Shown here: positions 35,960 to 44,272 of the stretch, one piece after another | Layout of the letters: every line of letters begins with the position of its first letter | Numbering within the stretch: the stretch's first letter is position 1 | Origin: Ramlibacter pinisoli | Lineage (GTDB): Bacteria > Pseudomonadota > Gammaproteobacteria > Burkholderiales > Burkholderiaceae_C | DNA: 64,000 bases | NCBI RefSeq assembly: GCF_009758015.1 | Contig: NZ_WSEL01000009.1 | Coordinates: forward strand, 1,475,501-1,539,500 | Reading direction: 5' to 3' | Program-made: the position numbers and the translations under genes | The notes under the pieces: model-generated | Seen by the model: the letters and a program-made list of their open reading frames with translations, nothing else | Told to the model about the DNA's origin: nothing | Databases searched by the model: none

Positions 35960-36991
35960 ATGCGTGCAGTGGCGGTCGCCTTCACGGGCAGCGGCGAGGA
36001 ACTGCGCCGGCGTTCCCGCCGCGACTTCCTCATCAACGTCGTCCTCGGCGGCCTCTACACGCCGGTGGCCCGCCGCCACACGGCGGACTACCTCGCGAGC
36101 CGGACCACCATCGATGGCGCGCCCATCGAGCACGTGCCGGTCGCGCGCCGGCGCTGGCCGGCGATCGTGCTGGTCGCCGCCTTCGTTGCCCTGCGGGTGG
36201 CCGACGAGTTCGGACATGGTCCCCCGCTGCCCCTGCTGATCGTCGGCGCCGTCCTGTTCTTTCCCGTCCTGTGGACCACCGCAGCGGCAAGAACCATCGA
36301 CGCGATCCAGTGGCGTGGGATGCGGCTGACCTTCGAAGCCCCGATGGCCGAGGTCTATCGCGCCAGCTGGCCGCTCCTGCTGCTGGGAGTCGCCTGGGCC
36401 TTCGCGCAGCCGCAGGTCGCCGCCCGTGCCGCCGCCGCATCCATGACCGACCTGCAGTGGCTGCTCGGGACAGCCGCAGCGGCTGCGGTCGCATGGCCGC
36501 TGCTCGCCTGGCAGGCCTTCAACCTGCGGCGGCTGCGCTTCACGCACACCCGTCTGGCGCAGGCGCCGATCGCCTGGGCCGCCCGCCTGCCGGCCTACCT
36601 GCGACAGTGCTTTCTGAGCGGTGTGGTGCTGCTGGCGACGGCGGTCGCGCCGGTGCTGCTCCTGCGTACGGTCCTCTTCGGCTCGCTCACCCTCCAGCGG
36701 CTGCCGGTGACCGAGGCCGCACTCGTCTACGGCGCCGCCTTCGTCCTGCTGCTGGCGCTGTCCGCGCCGGCGCGGGCGTGGCACGAAGCAAGGATGCACG
36801 TGCTCACCTGGGATGGGCTGCGCGTCACGGGCACTGCACGCATCGACTGCGTCCTCGACGTCCGGACATTCGTCCGCCTGCGCACGCTGGACGCCTGGCG
36901 CACGATCGGGACGTTGGGATGGCACCGGGCGCAGGCCGTGGTGCGCGCGTACCAGGCCAAGCTGGCATCGCTGCGGGTTTGGGTCGAGTAG
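35960..36991 (+). CDS. DUF898 (YjgN-family) inner-membrane protein
   Basis: A 343-residue membrane protein with about six or seven hydrophobic helices. The start FTGSGEELRRRSRRDFLINVVLGGLYTP (split at RRSRRDF) is typical of the DUF898/YjgN family, as is the late DGLRVTGTARIDCVLDVRTF segment. Function is unknown in the family. The ATG at 35960 is used; the preceding 50 bp hold the terminator of the HU-like gene. It is the last gene before the tRNA-Asp fragment, hence the last clearly chromosomal gene on this side. Confidence 0.85.
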   Translation: MRAVAVAFTGSGEELRRRSRRDFLINVVLGGLYTPVARRHTADYLASRTTIDGAPIEHVPVARRRWPAIVLVAAFVALRVADEFGHGPPLPLLIVGAVLFFPVLWTTAAARTIDAIQWRGMRLTFEAPMAEVYRASWPLLLLGVAWAFAQPQVAARAAAASMTDLQWLLGTAAAAAVAWPLLAWQAFNLRRLRFTHTRLAQAPIAWAARLPAYLRQCFLSGVVLLATAVAPVLLLRTVLFGSLTLQRLPVTEAALVYGAAFVLLLALSAPARAWHEARMHVLTWDGLRVTGTARIDCVLDVRTFVRLRTLDAWRTIGTLGWHRAQAVVRAYQAKLASLRVWVE

Positions 36992-37060
36992 GTTTGCTCG
37001 GGCCTGCGCGACGCACGGCACCTTCTCGACAGGAGACACACGCTGGAGCGAGTGTTCCGA

Positions 37061-37098
37061 GCTGAAAAAAAAGCGCCCACTGGTGAGTGGGCGCTTTT
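37061..37098 (-). terminator. Rho-independent terminator downstream of tRNA-Asp
   Basis: Stem AAAAGCGCCCACT/AGTGGGCGCTTTT (37069-37098) with a GGTG loop; on the minus strand it ends in a run of eight T. It sits 20 bp past the CCA end of the tRNA-Asp fragment and is its original terminator. Confidence 0.88.
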
Positions 37099-37118
37099 CC
37101 GCGGCGGACCGCTGATTT

Positions 37119-37169
37119 TGGCGGAGTGGACGGGATTCGAACCCGCGACCCCCGGCGTGACAGGCCGGT
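37119..37169 (-). other. 3' fragment of tRNA-Asp (GTC): attachment site of an integrated element
   Basis: On the minus strand the sequence contains an anticodon stem-loop CCGGCCTGTCACGCCGG, a GGGTC variable loop, a T arm (GCGGGTTCGAATCCCGT) and the acceptor 3' strand CCACTCCG plus encoded CCA. The 5' acceptor strand and D arm are absent: upstream of the anticodon stem the sequence reads ATCTCACTTCTGCC, unrelated to a tRNA. This is the pattern left when an element integrates into a tRNA 3' half, with the intact tRNA rebuilt at the far end. The element would extend to the right from here. No second copy was seen within the window. Confidence 0.82.
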
Positions 37170-37490
37170 GGCAGAAGTGAGATCTGGCGCGGGCTGGCGG
37201 CCGATTCGGAATTCCAAAAATCCCAAGTTCGACCCTTGTTCGTCGCGGGGGCTCCAGGAATGCATTCCAAAAATTCCCGATGCCCCGGGTCGCCGGATCG
37301 ACGCACAGCCTGGTCTGGCGATCGCGGCCAGCAAACCGTTTGCGCGAGGGTGGAGACCAACAAGTCCGCCGATTGCGCAGGTCTGCACAGCGCCCAACTG
37401 TTGGGCATTCAGTATACCACCGCAACTCTTGAACTAGCTCTTTCCTATCTCTCTTCACTTCATCAACTTCATCAACCTCTGGAGCGCAAC
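37170..37490. promoter_or_regulatory. Att-proximal non-coding region with short repeats
   Basis: No gene seen. It contains two near-identical words, ATTCCAAAAATCCC near 37212 and ATTCCAAAAATTCCC near 37263, spaced about 50 bp apart in direct orientation, as integrase arm sites often are. It also has a perfect palindrome GCCCAAC-T-GTTGGGC at 37392-37406. A TATACC at 37413 could be a -10 element for the following genes. All are candidates only. Confidence 0.4.
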
Positions 37491-37745
37491 GTGAGCGTCA
37501 AAGCAGTCGCCGGCAAGACCGGCATGATCAACTTTCGGGCCCCGATGTGGCGCGGTAGCCGCTACTTCTGGCCCCGAACCTTCGACCAACAAAGTCTGGC
37601 CCAACAGTGGCACGGCCAGGCACTCGCTGCGGCGATGGCCGGCAGCCTCTCGACGCGCGCCGCGCGCCAAGACCGGACGGCTGAGAAGGCACCGCCGCGG
37701 ATTCAGTTCGCCTCTGTGCAATTCACGTCGTGGAGCGCAGCATGA
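37491..37745 (+). CDS. Small protein upstream of and coupled to the recombinase
   Basis: 84 residues from a GTG with GGAG 6 bases upstream. It contains MINFRAPMWRGSRYFWPRTF and a Gln/Ala-rich helix (QSLAQQWHGQALAAAMAGSL), is basic and has no recognised domain. Its stop overlaps the next ATG as ATGA, so it is co-translated with the recombinase. It could be an excisionase-like partner or a remnant of the recombinase's N-terminal DNA-binding part; neither can be shown from the sequence. Confidence 0.5.
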   Translation: MSVKAVAGKTGMINFRAPMWRGSRYFWPRTFDQQSLAQQWHGQALAAAMAGSLSTRAARQDRTAEKAPPRIQFASVQFTSWSAA

Positions 37746-38365
37746 GAGTCAAGACAACCGATGCGGCCCTGCGCGCCGTCGGCCTCGACAGCCCCCTGGG
37801 CATTCTGATCCAGGTGCTGGACGAGACTGGCTGCCGTCCGAAAGAAGTGAGCGAGGCCCATGGCTCGCAGGTGACCTTCTTCTATGACGAAGAAGGGCAC
37901 CTCTTCGGCGGCCGCCTGCACCTGTTCAAGCACAAGACGTATCACAAAACGGCAACGAGACGAGACGTGCAGCTGTCGCTGGTTGCTGCCCAGCTCCTGC
38001 TGGACCGCAAGAAGCTACACGGAAACGGCCCCCTGTTCCCCGCCTTCAATGGTCCGGATGACATCTGCAAGCAGATCGAAGCCGCCTGTGAGGCCGCGGG
38101 CGTGTCCGATTTCCAGAGCAAGGACCTGCGCCCGGCTTCCTCAACCGCAACAAGTACACGGTGTCCGAGCTCGACCTGCGCAAGATCTTCGGCGTCACCC
38201 AAGCTGGACCGTGAGGAGCCACACGAGGCGCTCCGAGCGGCCGAGGAAGCCACGGGGCACAAGCGCCTGAACACGATCAAGCGCTACGTCGTCCCGAACC
38301 TGCGGGCGTCCATGGCCGCGGACCCGGAGTCGGCGCCGGCGCGCCCCGCGCGGCCGCGTCGCTAG
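37742..38365 (+). pseudogene. Tyrosine recombinase catalytic domain with paired frameshifts
   Basis: The open frame gives 207 residues with tyrosine-recombinase landmarks: Arg I in ETGCRPKEVSEA (R32), a FKHKTYHKTATRRD hairpin lysine, KDLR (R130), GHKRLNTIKRY (H173, Y182). Between about 38132 and 38205 this frame uses many A/T-ending codons and reads as nonsense. The +2-shifted frame gives GFLNRNKYTVSELDLRKIFG with almost only G/C third positions. So one indel near 38132 and a compensating one near 38205 displaced about 24 residues. The gene may be inactive, or the sequence may contain two errors. It also lacks the usual N-terminal core-binding domain. Its place beside the tRNA-Asp fragment fits an integrase. 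Confidence 0.65.
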
Positions 38366-38483
38366 GCGGCCAGCTCCTGCCTCGACGAGCCCATCTCCTG
38401 CCCCGTCCTGACCCGCAAGTGCTCGCGCTGCAGCGCGCGCTCGGGTTCTCGATGCAGCAGTTCATCTGACCGAGGAGCACACC

Positions 38484-39107
38484 ATGAAAAAGTTAGCCAC
38501 CAAGGAAGCGGTCTTCGCCGCCTGCGACGAGCTGCACGCCCAGGGCGTGGAGCCGACCCTCCGCCGCCTGCAGGCCCGCACCGGCGGCAGCTACAGCAGC
38601 ATCGGGCCAGAACTGGAGAAATGGAACGAGGAGCGCAACGCTGCGCCGCCGCCGCCCGAGATCGCGGCCAGGACAGATCGGTTCGCCCGCGTCCTGTGGA
38701 GGGCAGCCAAGGAGGAAGCGGATCGGCAAGTGCAGCAACTGCGACAGGCAGCGCAGACCCAGGTGCAGAAGGCCACCTCGGAGCTCACCTTCGCGCAGGA
38801 GCACATCGGACAGCTGGAGCGCCAAGGCGAGCAGCTGCAGCAGCAGCTCACGATCGCCCTGCAGACCATCGAGCGGGAGCGCTCGCACGGCCACTTCCTG
38901 ACGCAGCGGCTCGATCGCCTCGAAGCGCAGAACAGCCAAGTCACCCAGGCCCTGGAGCTGGCGCGCACCCAGGCGCAGGAGCAACTGGCTCGCGCGGCAA
39001 CCCTGGAGGGGCAGTGCGAGTCGCTGCGCCAGCAGCTGCTGGACGCGATGGCCCGGCTGCAGGGCACCCAGCCAGCACCGAAGCAGCGGCGCAACGCCGC
39101 GACCTGA
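38484..39107 (+). CDS. KfrA-like DNA-binding protein with long coiled coil
   Basis: 207 residues. The N-terminal ~60 match the KfrA N-terminal DNA-binding domain (VFAACDELHAQGVEPTLRRL, then GGSYSSIGPELEKWN). The remainder is a long alpha-helical coiled coil rich in Gln, Glu and Leu (QLERQGEQLQQQLTIALQTI), as in plasmid KfrA. KfrA autoregulates through inverted repeats and helps plasmid stability. A GAGGAG precedes the ATG. Here it follows the recombinase, so it probably belongs to the integrated element's maintenance or control genes. Nested palindromes lie immediately after its stop. Confidence 0.85.
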   Translation: MKKLATKEAVFAACDELHAQGVEPTLRRLQARTGGSYSSIGPELEKWNEERNAAPPPPEIAARTDRFARVLWRAAKEEADRQVQQLRQAAQTQVQKATSELTFAQEHIGQLERQGEQLQQQLTIALQTIERERSHGHFLTQRLDRLEAQNSQVTQALELARTQAQEQLARAATLEGQCESLRQQLLDAMARLQGTQPAPKQRRNAAT

Positions 39108-39110
39108 CCG

Positions 39111-39147
39111 CCGCGCTACGGTAATTACCGTAGCAACCGTAGCGCGG
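39111..39147. promoter_or_regulatory. Nested palindromes after the KfrA-like gene
   Basis: A perfect 20-bp palindrome GCTACGGTAATTACCGTAGC (39115-39134) is enclosed by an 11-bp inverted repeat CCGCGCTACGG (39111-39121) / CCGTAGCGCGG (39137-39147), so the half-site CCGTAGC occurs three times. With no T-run this looks more like a protein-binding operator, possibly of the KfrA-like protein, than a terminator. Confidence 0.6.
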
Positions 39148-39309
39148 ACACCTGGTGCCGCTCAGGCTTCCTGGTTGGATCCCAGGACGAGCGGCCGGCG
39201 GGCCCGCGCGCGATTGCGAAATTTTCGTTCGTTGTCATCGCTATTCAATGAACGCCGCCCGGGGATGGGCTTCGCAAGCGGCGCCAACCCAACTTGCACT
39301 GGAGCAATC

Positions 39310-39843
39310 GTGAAAGTCATCGAAGGCCGCACCTACAACACCGACACCGCCGAACTCGTGGCCTACTGGAGCTTCGGCTACTCGGGCGACTTCTACTGGG
39401 AGGAGACGGGCCGGGCGGTCGTAGCCGGCAAATCGCATGAGCTCTCGACCCAGTTGCGGGCCGAGCCCATCTGGGTCATTGCGGACGCCTCCAGGATGGA
39501 GCAGGTCTTTTCGAACCTGATCCAGAACGCGGCTCGCTACACGCCACCGGGTGGCAGCATCCAGATCTCGTCGCGGGCCGACGCGGAGTCGGCGATCGTC
39601 GACGTTGTCGACAGCGGCATCGGGATCCCGGGCGATCTGTTGCCACACATCTTTGACCTGTTTGTCCAGGGCGCTCCCGACCGGGTGAAGGAGGGAGGCC
39701 TGGGCATCGGCTTGACGCTCGTCCATCGCCTGGTGTCGGAGCATCAGGGCCAGGTGGAGGTGCGCAGCCTCGGGGCCGGGCATGGCAGCCCATTCACCGT
39801 CATCCTGCCCCGGATCGGTGCAGAGCCGGAACCCTCGCAGTAG
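39310..39843 (+). pseudogene. Chimeric remnant: short unknown N-terminus joined to a histidine-kinase ATPase domain
   Basis: 177 residues from a GTG with GGAG 6 bases upstream. Residues 1-~35 (KVIEGRTYNTDTAELVAYWS, then GDFYWEET) resemble small plasmid or phage proteins. From about residue 38 it is the tail of a sensor kinase: WVIADASRMEQVFSNLIQNA (N box), VDSGIGIPGDLLPHIFDLF (G1), GGLGIGLTLVHRL (G2), ending FTVILPRI. The HisKA domain and all sensors are missing. The join looks like a recombination scar. The product could bind ATP but cannot autophosphorylate. Confidence 0.65.
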
Positions 39844-40188
39844 CAGCGACTAACTAGACGACCCTGCGCAGCGATCGGCGTGTCCCGCGTAATAGCCGGG
39901 GCCGCAACGGCGACTACCTGAGCCCGAAGCCCGGGTCCAGCTTGCTGCAGGTGAAGCTGACTTAGCGTGACTGGAGGCCAACTGCGCCAACGGACCACGA
40001 GTGCCCGCGCAGCCAACCATTGGTTCCGGTCGATCACAAACCGAGCTTCGCGATATGACCGCGAGCCGTCACTCCGGCTCGTTGAATCCCGGCAGGAGCC
40101 GGCGGCTTATTCGCGCTTCGCCGTTGTCGGTAGTGCAAATGGATTGGTGTCCGACATCTGATGGCCGGACCGGCCAATAGAGTACGGT
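39844..40188. other. Gene-free stretch
   Basis: No convincing coding, RNA or repeat signal seen between the kinase remnant and the GAF-type gene. Composition is less GC-rich than the flanks and resembles decayed sequence. Confidence 0.4.
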
Positions 40189-40659
40189 GTGACTTCCGTT
40201 GGCCGAACCTCTACCTTCCGGGATGTGTTGGTCCGCGACGGCCTGTACGCTGCGCTCGGGTTCCTGAATAACCGCGTCGACTTCCGCTTTACCGGCGTGT
40301 ACCGCTTCGACGGCGCGATCTTGCGCAACGTCTGCCTGTTCGACCGCGAGGCCCCGGGCGAGTCCGGTGGCCAGGATGCGCCGGTGAGCCAGACCTACTG
40401 CGGCATCACCGGGTCGGGCGGCGATGTCCTGAATGTCGAGAACGGCCAGGTCGATCCGCGCTTCCCCTGGATGCAGGGCAGCGCGGTGATTGCCTACTGC
40501 GGCGTGCCGGTGTTCGAGCCGCGTGGAGACGTCATCGGGACGGTGTGCCACTTCGACCTGCGACCGTGCCGTATCCCGAAGGCGGAATTGCCCACGATTC
40601 GAACCGCTGCAGGGCTGGTGTGGACCTACTGCCTGGCGGCGGACGCCACCATCTGCTGA
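40189..40659 (+). CDS. GAF-domain protein
   Basis: 156 residues forming little more than one GAF domain: GLYAALGFLNNRVDFRFTGV, then LRNVCLFDRE, VSQTYCGIT and AYCGVPVFEPRGDVIGTVCH. This is the layout of stand-alone GAF sensors where small molecules or tetrapyrroles bind. There are several cysteines but no output domain. The GTG at 40189 is the first start; no strong ribosome site is visible. The gene converges with the DUF4198 gene (9 bp apart). Confidence 0.7.
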   Translation: MTSVGRTSTFRDVLVRDGLYAALGFLNNRVDFRFTGVYRFDGAILRNVCLFDREAPGESGGQDAPVSQTYCGITGSGGDVLNVENGQVDPRFPWMQGSAVIAYCGVPVFEPRGDVIGTVCHFDLRPCRIPKAELPTIRTAAGLVWTYCLAADATIC

Positions 40660-40668
40660 TCCGGGCGC

Positions 40669-41550
40669 TCAGCGCAACTCGATTGCGAGGGTGACGAAGC
40701 GGCTGGCCCATCGGTCGACTTCGCCAGGCGCGGGGCGAAGGTCCGTGCCGCGCAACAGCCACCGGCCCGGAAATGGCAGCGATTCGCGCAGGCGCCCCTG
40801 CCCGTCAGTGCGGCGCCAGATTCCTACCGGGCTGCGCGCGCTGACGAATTCGACCGGAAAGTCCGCGAGCGGCGTGCCATCGCGCAGCACTTGGAATTGC
40901 AGCGGTGCACGCGCAGCAAGCGCTTGTTCGCCCAGCACCACGATCTCCAGCGGCAGGCCGGCCGGCTTGCGGGCCTGCAACCGCAGCGTCGTCTGCGCCT
41001 CAGCCGCCGCCGCCAGCTCGATGCGCGCGAACTTCCGGTAGGTCTCCTGCCAGCGCAGGCCGCGCGCCTGCTGATCGGCCCATGCCTGCCGCGTCGCCGC
41101 AGGGGCCTGGATGTCATTGAAGTAGACCTGCACCAGGGCCGGGTCGATGACAACGTCGAGCGCGCCGAGCTCGACCCAGCATGCCAGCGGCTGCAAGCCC
41201 CCCGTGGGCACCAGTGGCAGCGAGCGCGGCCCGGCCATGCCGGCCTGCAGCGTGACCACGCTCTCACCATCGGTGCAATGCGACTGCTTCACGTTGTCGG
41301 GGCCGACGCCCACGTCCATTACGGGGAACCGGTTGCCGGTACCGATCTCCAGCGACGCGCCGCCTGGCATCGCACGAATCCAGCTGTCATGCGCCCAACT
41401 CGCCTGGGCCACGACGCATGCCCATCCGAGGATGAGGCGAAACAGGGTGCGGGAGAGGAGGTTCAGGGAAGGGACCGGAGGGCGGTGCTGCCCCACGCTA
41501 GTCTGGCCGGTGAACGGTTCCTGTCGGTACCAACCGCCATGTCGCGTCAT
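40669..41550 (-). CDS. DUF4198-family periplasmic protein
   Basis: A 293-residue protein with an N-terminal membrane/signal segment (LFRLILGWACVVAQASWAHDSW). The mature protein begins AHDSWIRAMPGGASLEIGTG, the DUF4198 hallmark, and ends in an Ig-like domain (LPLEIVVLGEQALAARAPLQ). Family members are exported and often linked to metal uptake, the N-terminal His-Asp being a possible metal ligand. The extra ~27 residues before the hydrophobic core suggest a later start, but no good alternative is evident. It is divergent from the DUF4331 gene. Confidence 0.75.
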   Translation of the reverse strand: MTRHGGWYRQEPFTGQTSVGQHRPPVPSLNLLSRTLFRLILGWACVVAQASWAHDSWIRAMPGGASLEIGTGNRFPVMDVGVGPDNVKQSHCTDGESVVTLQAGMAGPRSLPLVPTGGLQPLACWVELGALDVVIDPALVQVYFNDIQAPAATRQAWADQQARGLRWQETYRKFARIELAAAAEAQTTLRLQARKPAGLPLEIVVLGEQALAARAPLQFQVLRDGTPLADFPVEFVSARSPVGIWRRTDGQGRLRESLPFPGRWLLRGTDLRPAPGEVDRWASRFVTLAIELR

Positions 41551-41711
41551 CTGCGTCTGCTCAGGATGTGTCGTGGCAGCAGCACCTTATTACGTCCGCG
41601 AACGTGGGCGGCAACGACTGTCCTACAAGGCGAGGGAAGGACGGGCTCCAAGAATGAAACCGCACGAGTCATATCGAGACCGAGCAGTTCAAATCCTCAC
41701 AGGAGAACCCG

Positions 41712-43217
41712 ATGAAAGCAACCCTGCGCCTGTTGCCGGCATGCATGCTGGCCCTGGCCGCCACTGGATCCCTGGCTTCCAGCCACCGTGAATCGCCGGC
41801 ATTGACCGGCATGCCCAAGCTCGACGCCACGGACCTGTACATGTTCCGAAGCTACGAAACCGGACGGCAGGACTTCGTCACCGTCCTGGCCAACTACATG
41901 CCGTTCCAGGATCCCCAGGGCGGCCCCAACTTCTCCATGTTCGATCCCGACGCGCTGTACGAGATCCACCTGGACAACAACGGCGACGCCGTCGAGGACC
42001 TGACCTTCCAGTTCCGCTTCAAGAACACATCCAAGGCTGCCGCGCTCACCGTCGGCGGCAAGTCGGTCAAGATTCCCCTCATCAACAGCAACACGATCAG
42101 CGGCATCAACCCGGCCAGCCTGAACGTGCGCGAAACCTTCACGGTCGACATGGTGCGCGGTGACCGCCGTTCGGGCACCCGAAGCAGCGTCAGCAAGGCC
42201 TCCGGCACTGGCGACTTCGACAAGCCGGCCGACAACATCGGCGAGAAGACCTTCGCGGCCGGCTACGCGGCGTACGCGAACCTGCACATCTACAGTGTCA
42301 ACATCCCCGGCTGCGCCACGCCCGGGCGCGTGTTCGTCGGCCAGCGCAAGGAGCCGTTCTACATCGCGGTCGGCAAGACCTTCGACCTGATCAACCTGAA
42401 TCCGCTCGGCCCGGAGGTCGGCGGCAACAACAACGACCTGGAAGGCAAGAACGTCAGCACCATCGCGATGGAACTGCCGATCTCGTGCGTGACCAGCGCC
42501 GGCGAACCCGTGATCGGCGCCTTCACCACCGCCAGCGTGCGGCAGGCACGGCTGGCCAACGGCAACCCCGGCAGTGGCCTGGGCAACGCAGCCAAGTCGG
42601 GCGGCGCCTGGACCCAGGTTTCGCGGCTTGGTATGCCGCTGGTCAATGAGGTGGTCATCGGTCTGGATGACAAGGATAGGTTCAACGCGTCCAAGCCCAA
42701 AGACGACGCGCAGTTCGCCGACTACGTCACCAACCCGACGCTGCCGGCACTGATTCAAACGCTGTTCCCGTCCGCGCCGGCGCCCACCAACTTCCCGCGC
42801 ACTGACCTCGTGACCGTGTTCCTGAAGGGCATCAAGAACGTCAACCAGCCGGCCAACGTGGTCGCCAGCGAGATGCTGCGCCTGAACACCTCCATCGCCC
42901 CGGCCGCCGCTGGAGCGCAGAATCCGCTGGGCGTGGCCGCCGGCGACAATGCCGGCTTCCCGAACGGCCGTCGGCCCGCCGACGATGTGGTCGACTTGTC
43001 GCTTCGAGTGGCCATGGGTGCACTCTGCGCGCTGACCGGAGCGACGGACACGCTGCAGGTGGGCTGCAAGCCCGCGGATGCACCCGCCGGCACGGCGGCG
43101 CTGACCGATGGCGTGCGCAAGACGGCCGCCAACTACGACACCGTCTTCCCGTACCTGACGGCGCCGCTGCCGGGCAACCTGAACCCGGCGCCCGCTGGCG
43201 GCACAACCTTCCCCTGA
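41712..43217 (+). CDS. Secreted DUF4331 protein
   Basis: 501 residues with a signal peptide (LLPACMLALAATGSLASS) and the DUF4331 opening SSHRESPALTGMPKLDATDL, YMFRSYE. The family's internal features follow: NYMPFQDPQGGPNFSMFDPD, DNNGDAVEDLTFQF and a late GRRPADDVVDLSLRV. DUF4331 proteins are exported and of unknown function, often in operons with small lipoproteins and TPR proteins. AGGAG lies 6 bases before the ATG. A lipoprotein gene follows 14 bp downstream. Confidence 0.9.
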   Translation: MKATLRLLPACMLALAATGSLASSHRESPALTGMPKLDATDLYMFRSYETGRQDFVTVLANYMPFQDPQGGPNFSMFDPDALYEIHLDNNGDAVEDLTFQFRFKNTSKAAALTVGGKSVKIPLINSNTISGINPASLNVRETFTVDMVRGDRRSGTRSSVSKASGTGDFDKPADNIGEKTFAAGYAAYANLHIYSVNIPGCATPGRVFVGQRKEPFYIAVGKTFDLINLNPLGPEVGGNNNDLEGKNVSTIAMELPISCVTSAGEPVIGAFTTASVRQARLANGNPGSGLGNAAKSGGAWTQVSRLGMPLVNEVVIGLDDKDRFNASKPKDDAQFADYVTNPTLPALIQTLFPSAPAPTNFPRTDLVTVFLKGIKNVNQPANVVASEMLRLNTSIAPAAAGAQNPLGVAAGDNAGFPNGRRPADDVVDLSLRVAMGALCALTGATDTLQVGCKPADAPAGTAALTDGVRKTAANYDTVFPYLTAPLPGNLNPAPAGGTTFP

Positions 43218-43231
43218 GCGGAGGCTCGGCC

Positions 43232-43531
43232 ATGAAGACCAGAACTTTGCTGACGCTGGCCGCCACCTGCTTCGCACTCACCGCTTGCGGCGGTGGCGGC
43301 GGTGACGGCGGCGGCACAACGACCACTACCACCAACAACGGCGGCGGCACGACGCCGTCCACCACAAACAACAGCGGCAGCGGCGTACCCCAATCCGCGC
43401 AGGCTAGTGTGGCCGGATTGATCGCCTACCTGCAATCGCTGATCGCCGGCACCAACGAAACTGCCACGCCGGTGTCGCTGGAGGGTGTGACACTGCCGGT
43501 GGACGACACCGTCGGCTCGACGCCGATCTGA
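43232..43531 (+). CDS. Small lipoprotein with Gly/Thr/Asn-rich tether
   Basis: 99 residues. The lipoprotein signal has lipobox FALTACGG with Cys near residue 19. A low-complexity tether of Gly, Thr, Asn and Ser follows (about 20-50), then a short unique C-terminus (SVAGLIAYLQSLIAGTNETA). It is 14 bp downstream of the DUF4331 gene and so probably an outer-membrane-anchored companion of that exported protein. A strong terminator follows about 160 bp later. Confidence 0.8.
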   Translation: MKTRTLLTLAATCFALTACGGGGGDGGGTTTTTTNNGGGTTPSTTNNSGSGVPQSAQASVAGLIAYLQSLIAGTNETATPVSLEGVTLPVDDTVGSTPI

Positions 43532-44272
43532 CGACTCCCTGGGCAGGTTGTCACCTGCCACGAGGGGAGCTCCGCTGACGGGCGACGTGGTAGCCGCCCC
43601 GGACGACGAGCAAGTAGCGAGAACTATTGATCTGCGGTACACCATCTTGCGCGGGCCGACGTCTTCTAGTTTCATCGTCGGCTTGTTCACCCCCGCGGCG
43701 GGAAGGCTTCGGGGGTGTTTTCTTTTTCGCTTGGATTCCTTTCGGACGCTGCTTCTGTCAGCGCTGAGTCCCAGCGGGCCAGCTCAGCGCTCAACCCAGC
43801 GGAGCGCGATGCAGCACATTCGCTGCTGTGTCTACGCCTTCGGGTGCTGTCAGCTCTCGCGCGTCATCGGCAGGACGGCGCGCCTCATCCGGCACCCGCG
43901 GAGCCCCACCATAACGGCAGCGAGCGAACCCAGGACGGCGCAGCAATGCGAGGCCCCCTTCCGCGGCGTGAGTCTTCGCCTACGCCCGCCTGATGAGGCC
44001 GGCGCCCCCAAGTACCGCCAGATATCTGCGCGGCTTTCAGCGTTGATCACCGCCGTTCCAAAGGCACTTGCAGCCTCAGCATTTAGACCTAAGCAGCGGG
44101 GGGAAATTGGCGCTTACGGCGCAGCGTCCCCATTCAGCGCCCCATACGAGCTCTTATGAGTTGCGTATGCAAGATCATCCGCCCGTATGGCGCCAGATCA
44201 TGCCTAGAGTGCCCCAGCTAATCAAACGGGCCTGCAACAGCTGAGCTGCGAACGACCCGACCCAGGCAAAGA
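43532..44272. other. Non-coding stretch between the DUF4331 operon and the large recombinase
   Basis: No gene supported. Apart from the terminator at 43688-43728, the sequence shows several short inverted words (AGCGCTGAG/CTCAGCGCT near 43759-43791) and reads like decayed coding DNA with mixed third positions. GC falls in the last 200 bp. Confidence 0.45.
43688..43728 (+). terminator. Rho-independent terminator
   Basis: Stem CACCCCCG/CGGGGGTG around a GC-rich loop, followed by TTTTCTTTTT. It would end the DUF4331-lipoprotein transcript. Confidence 0.82.
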
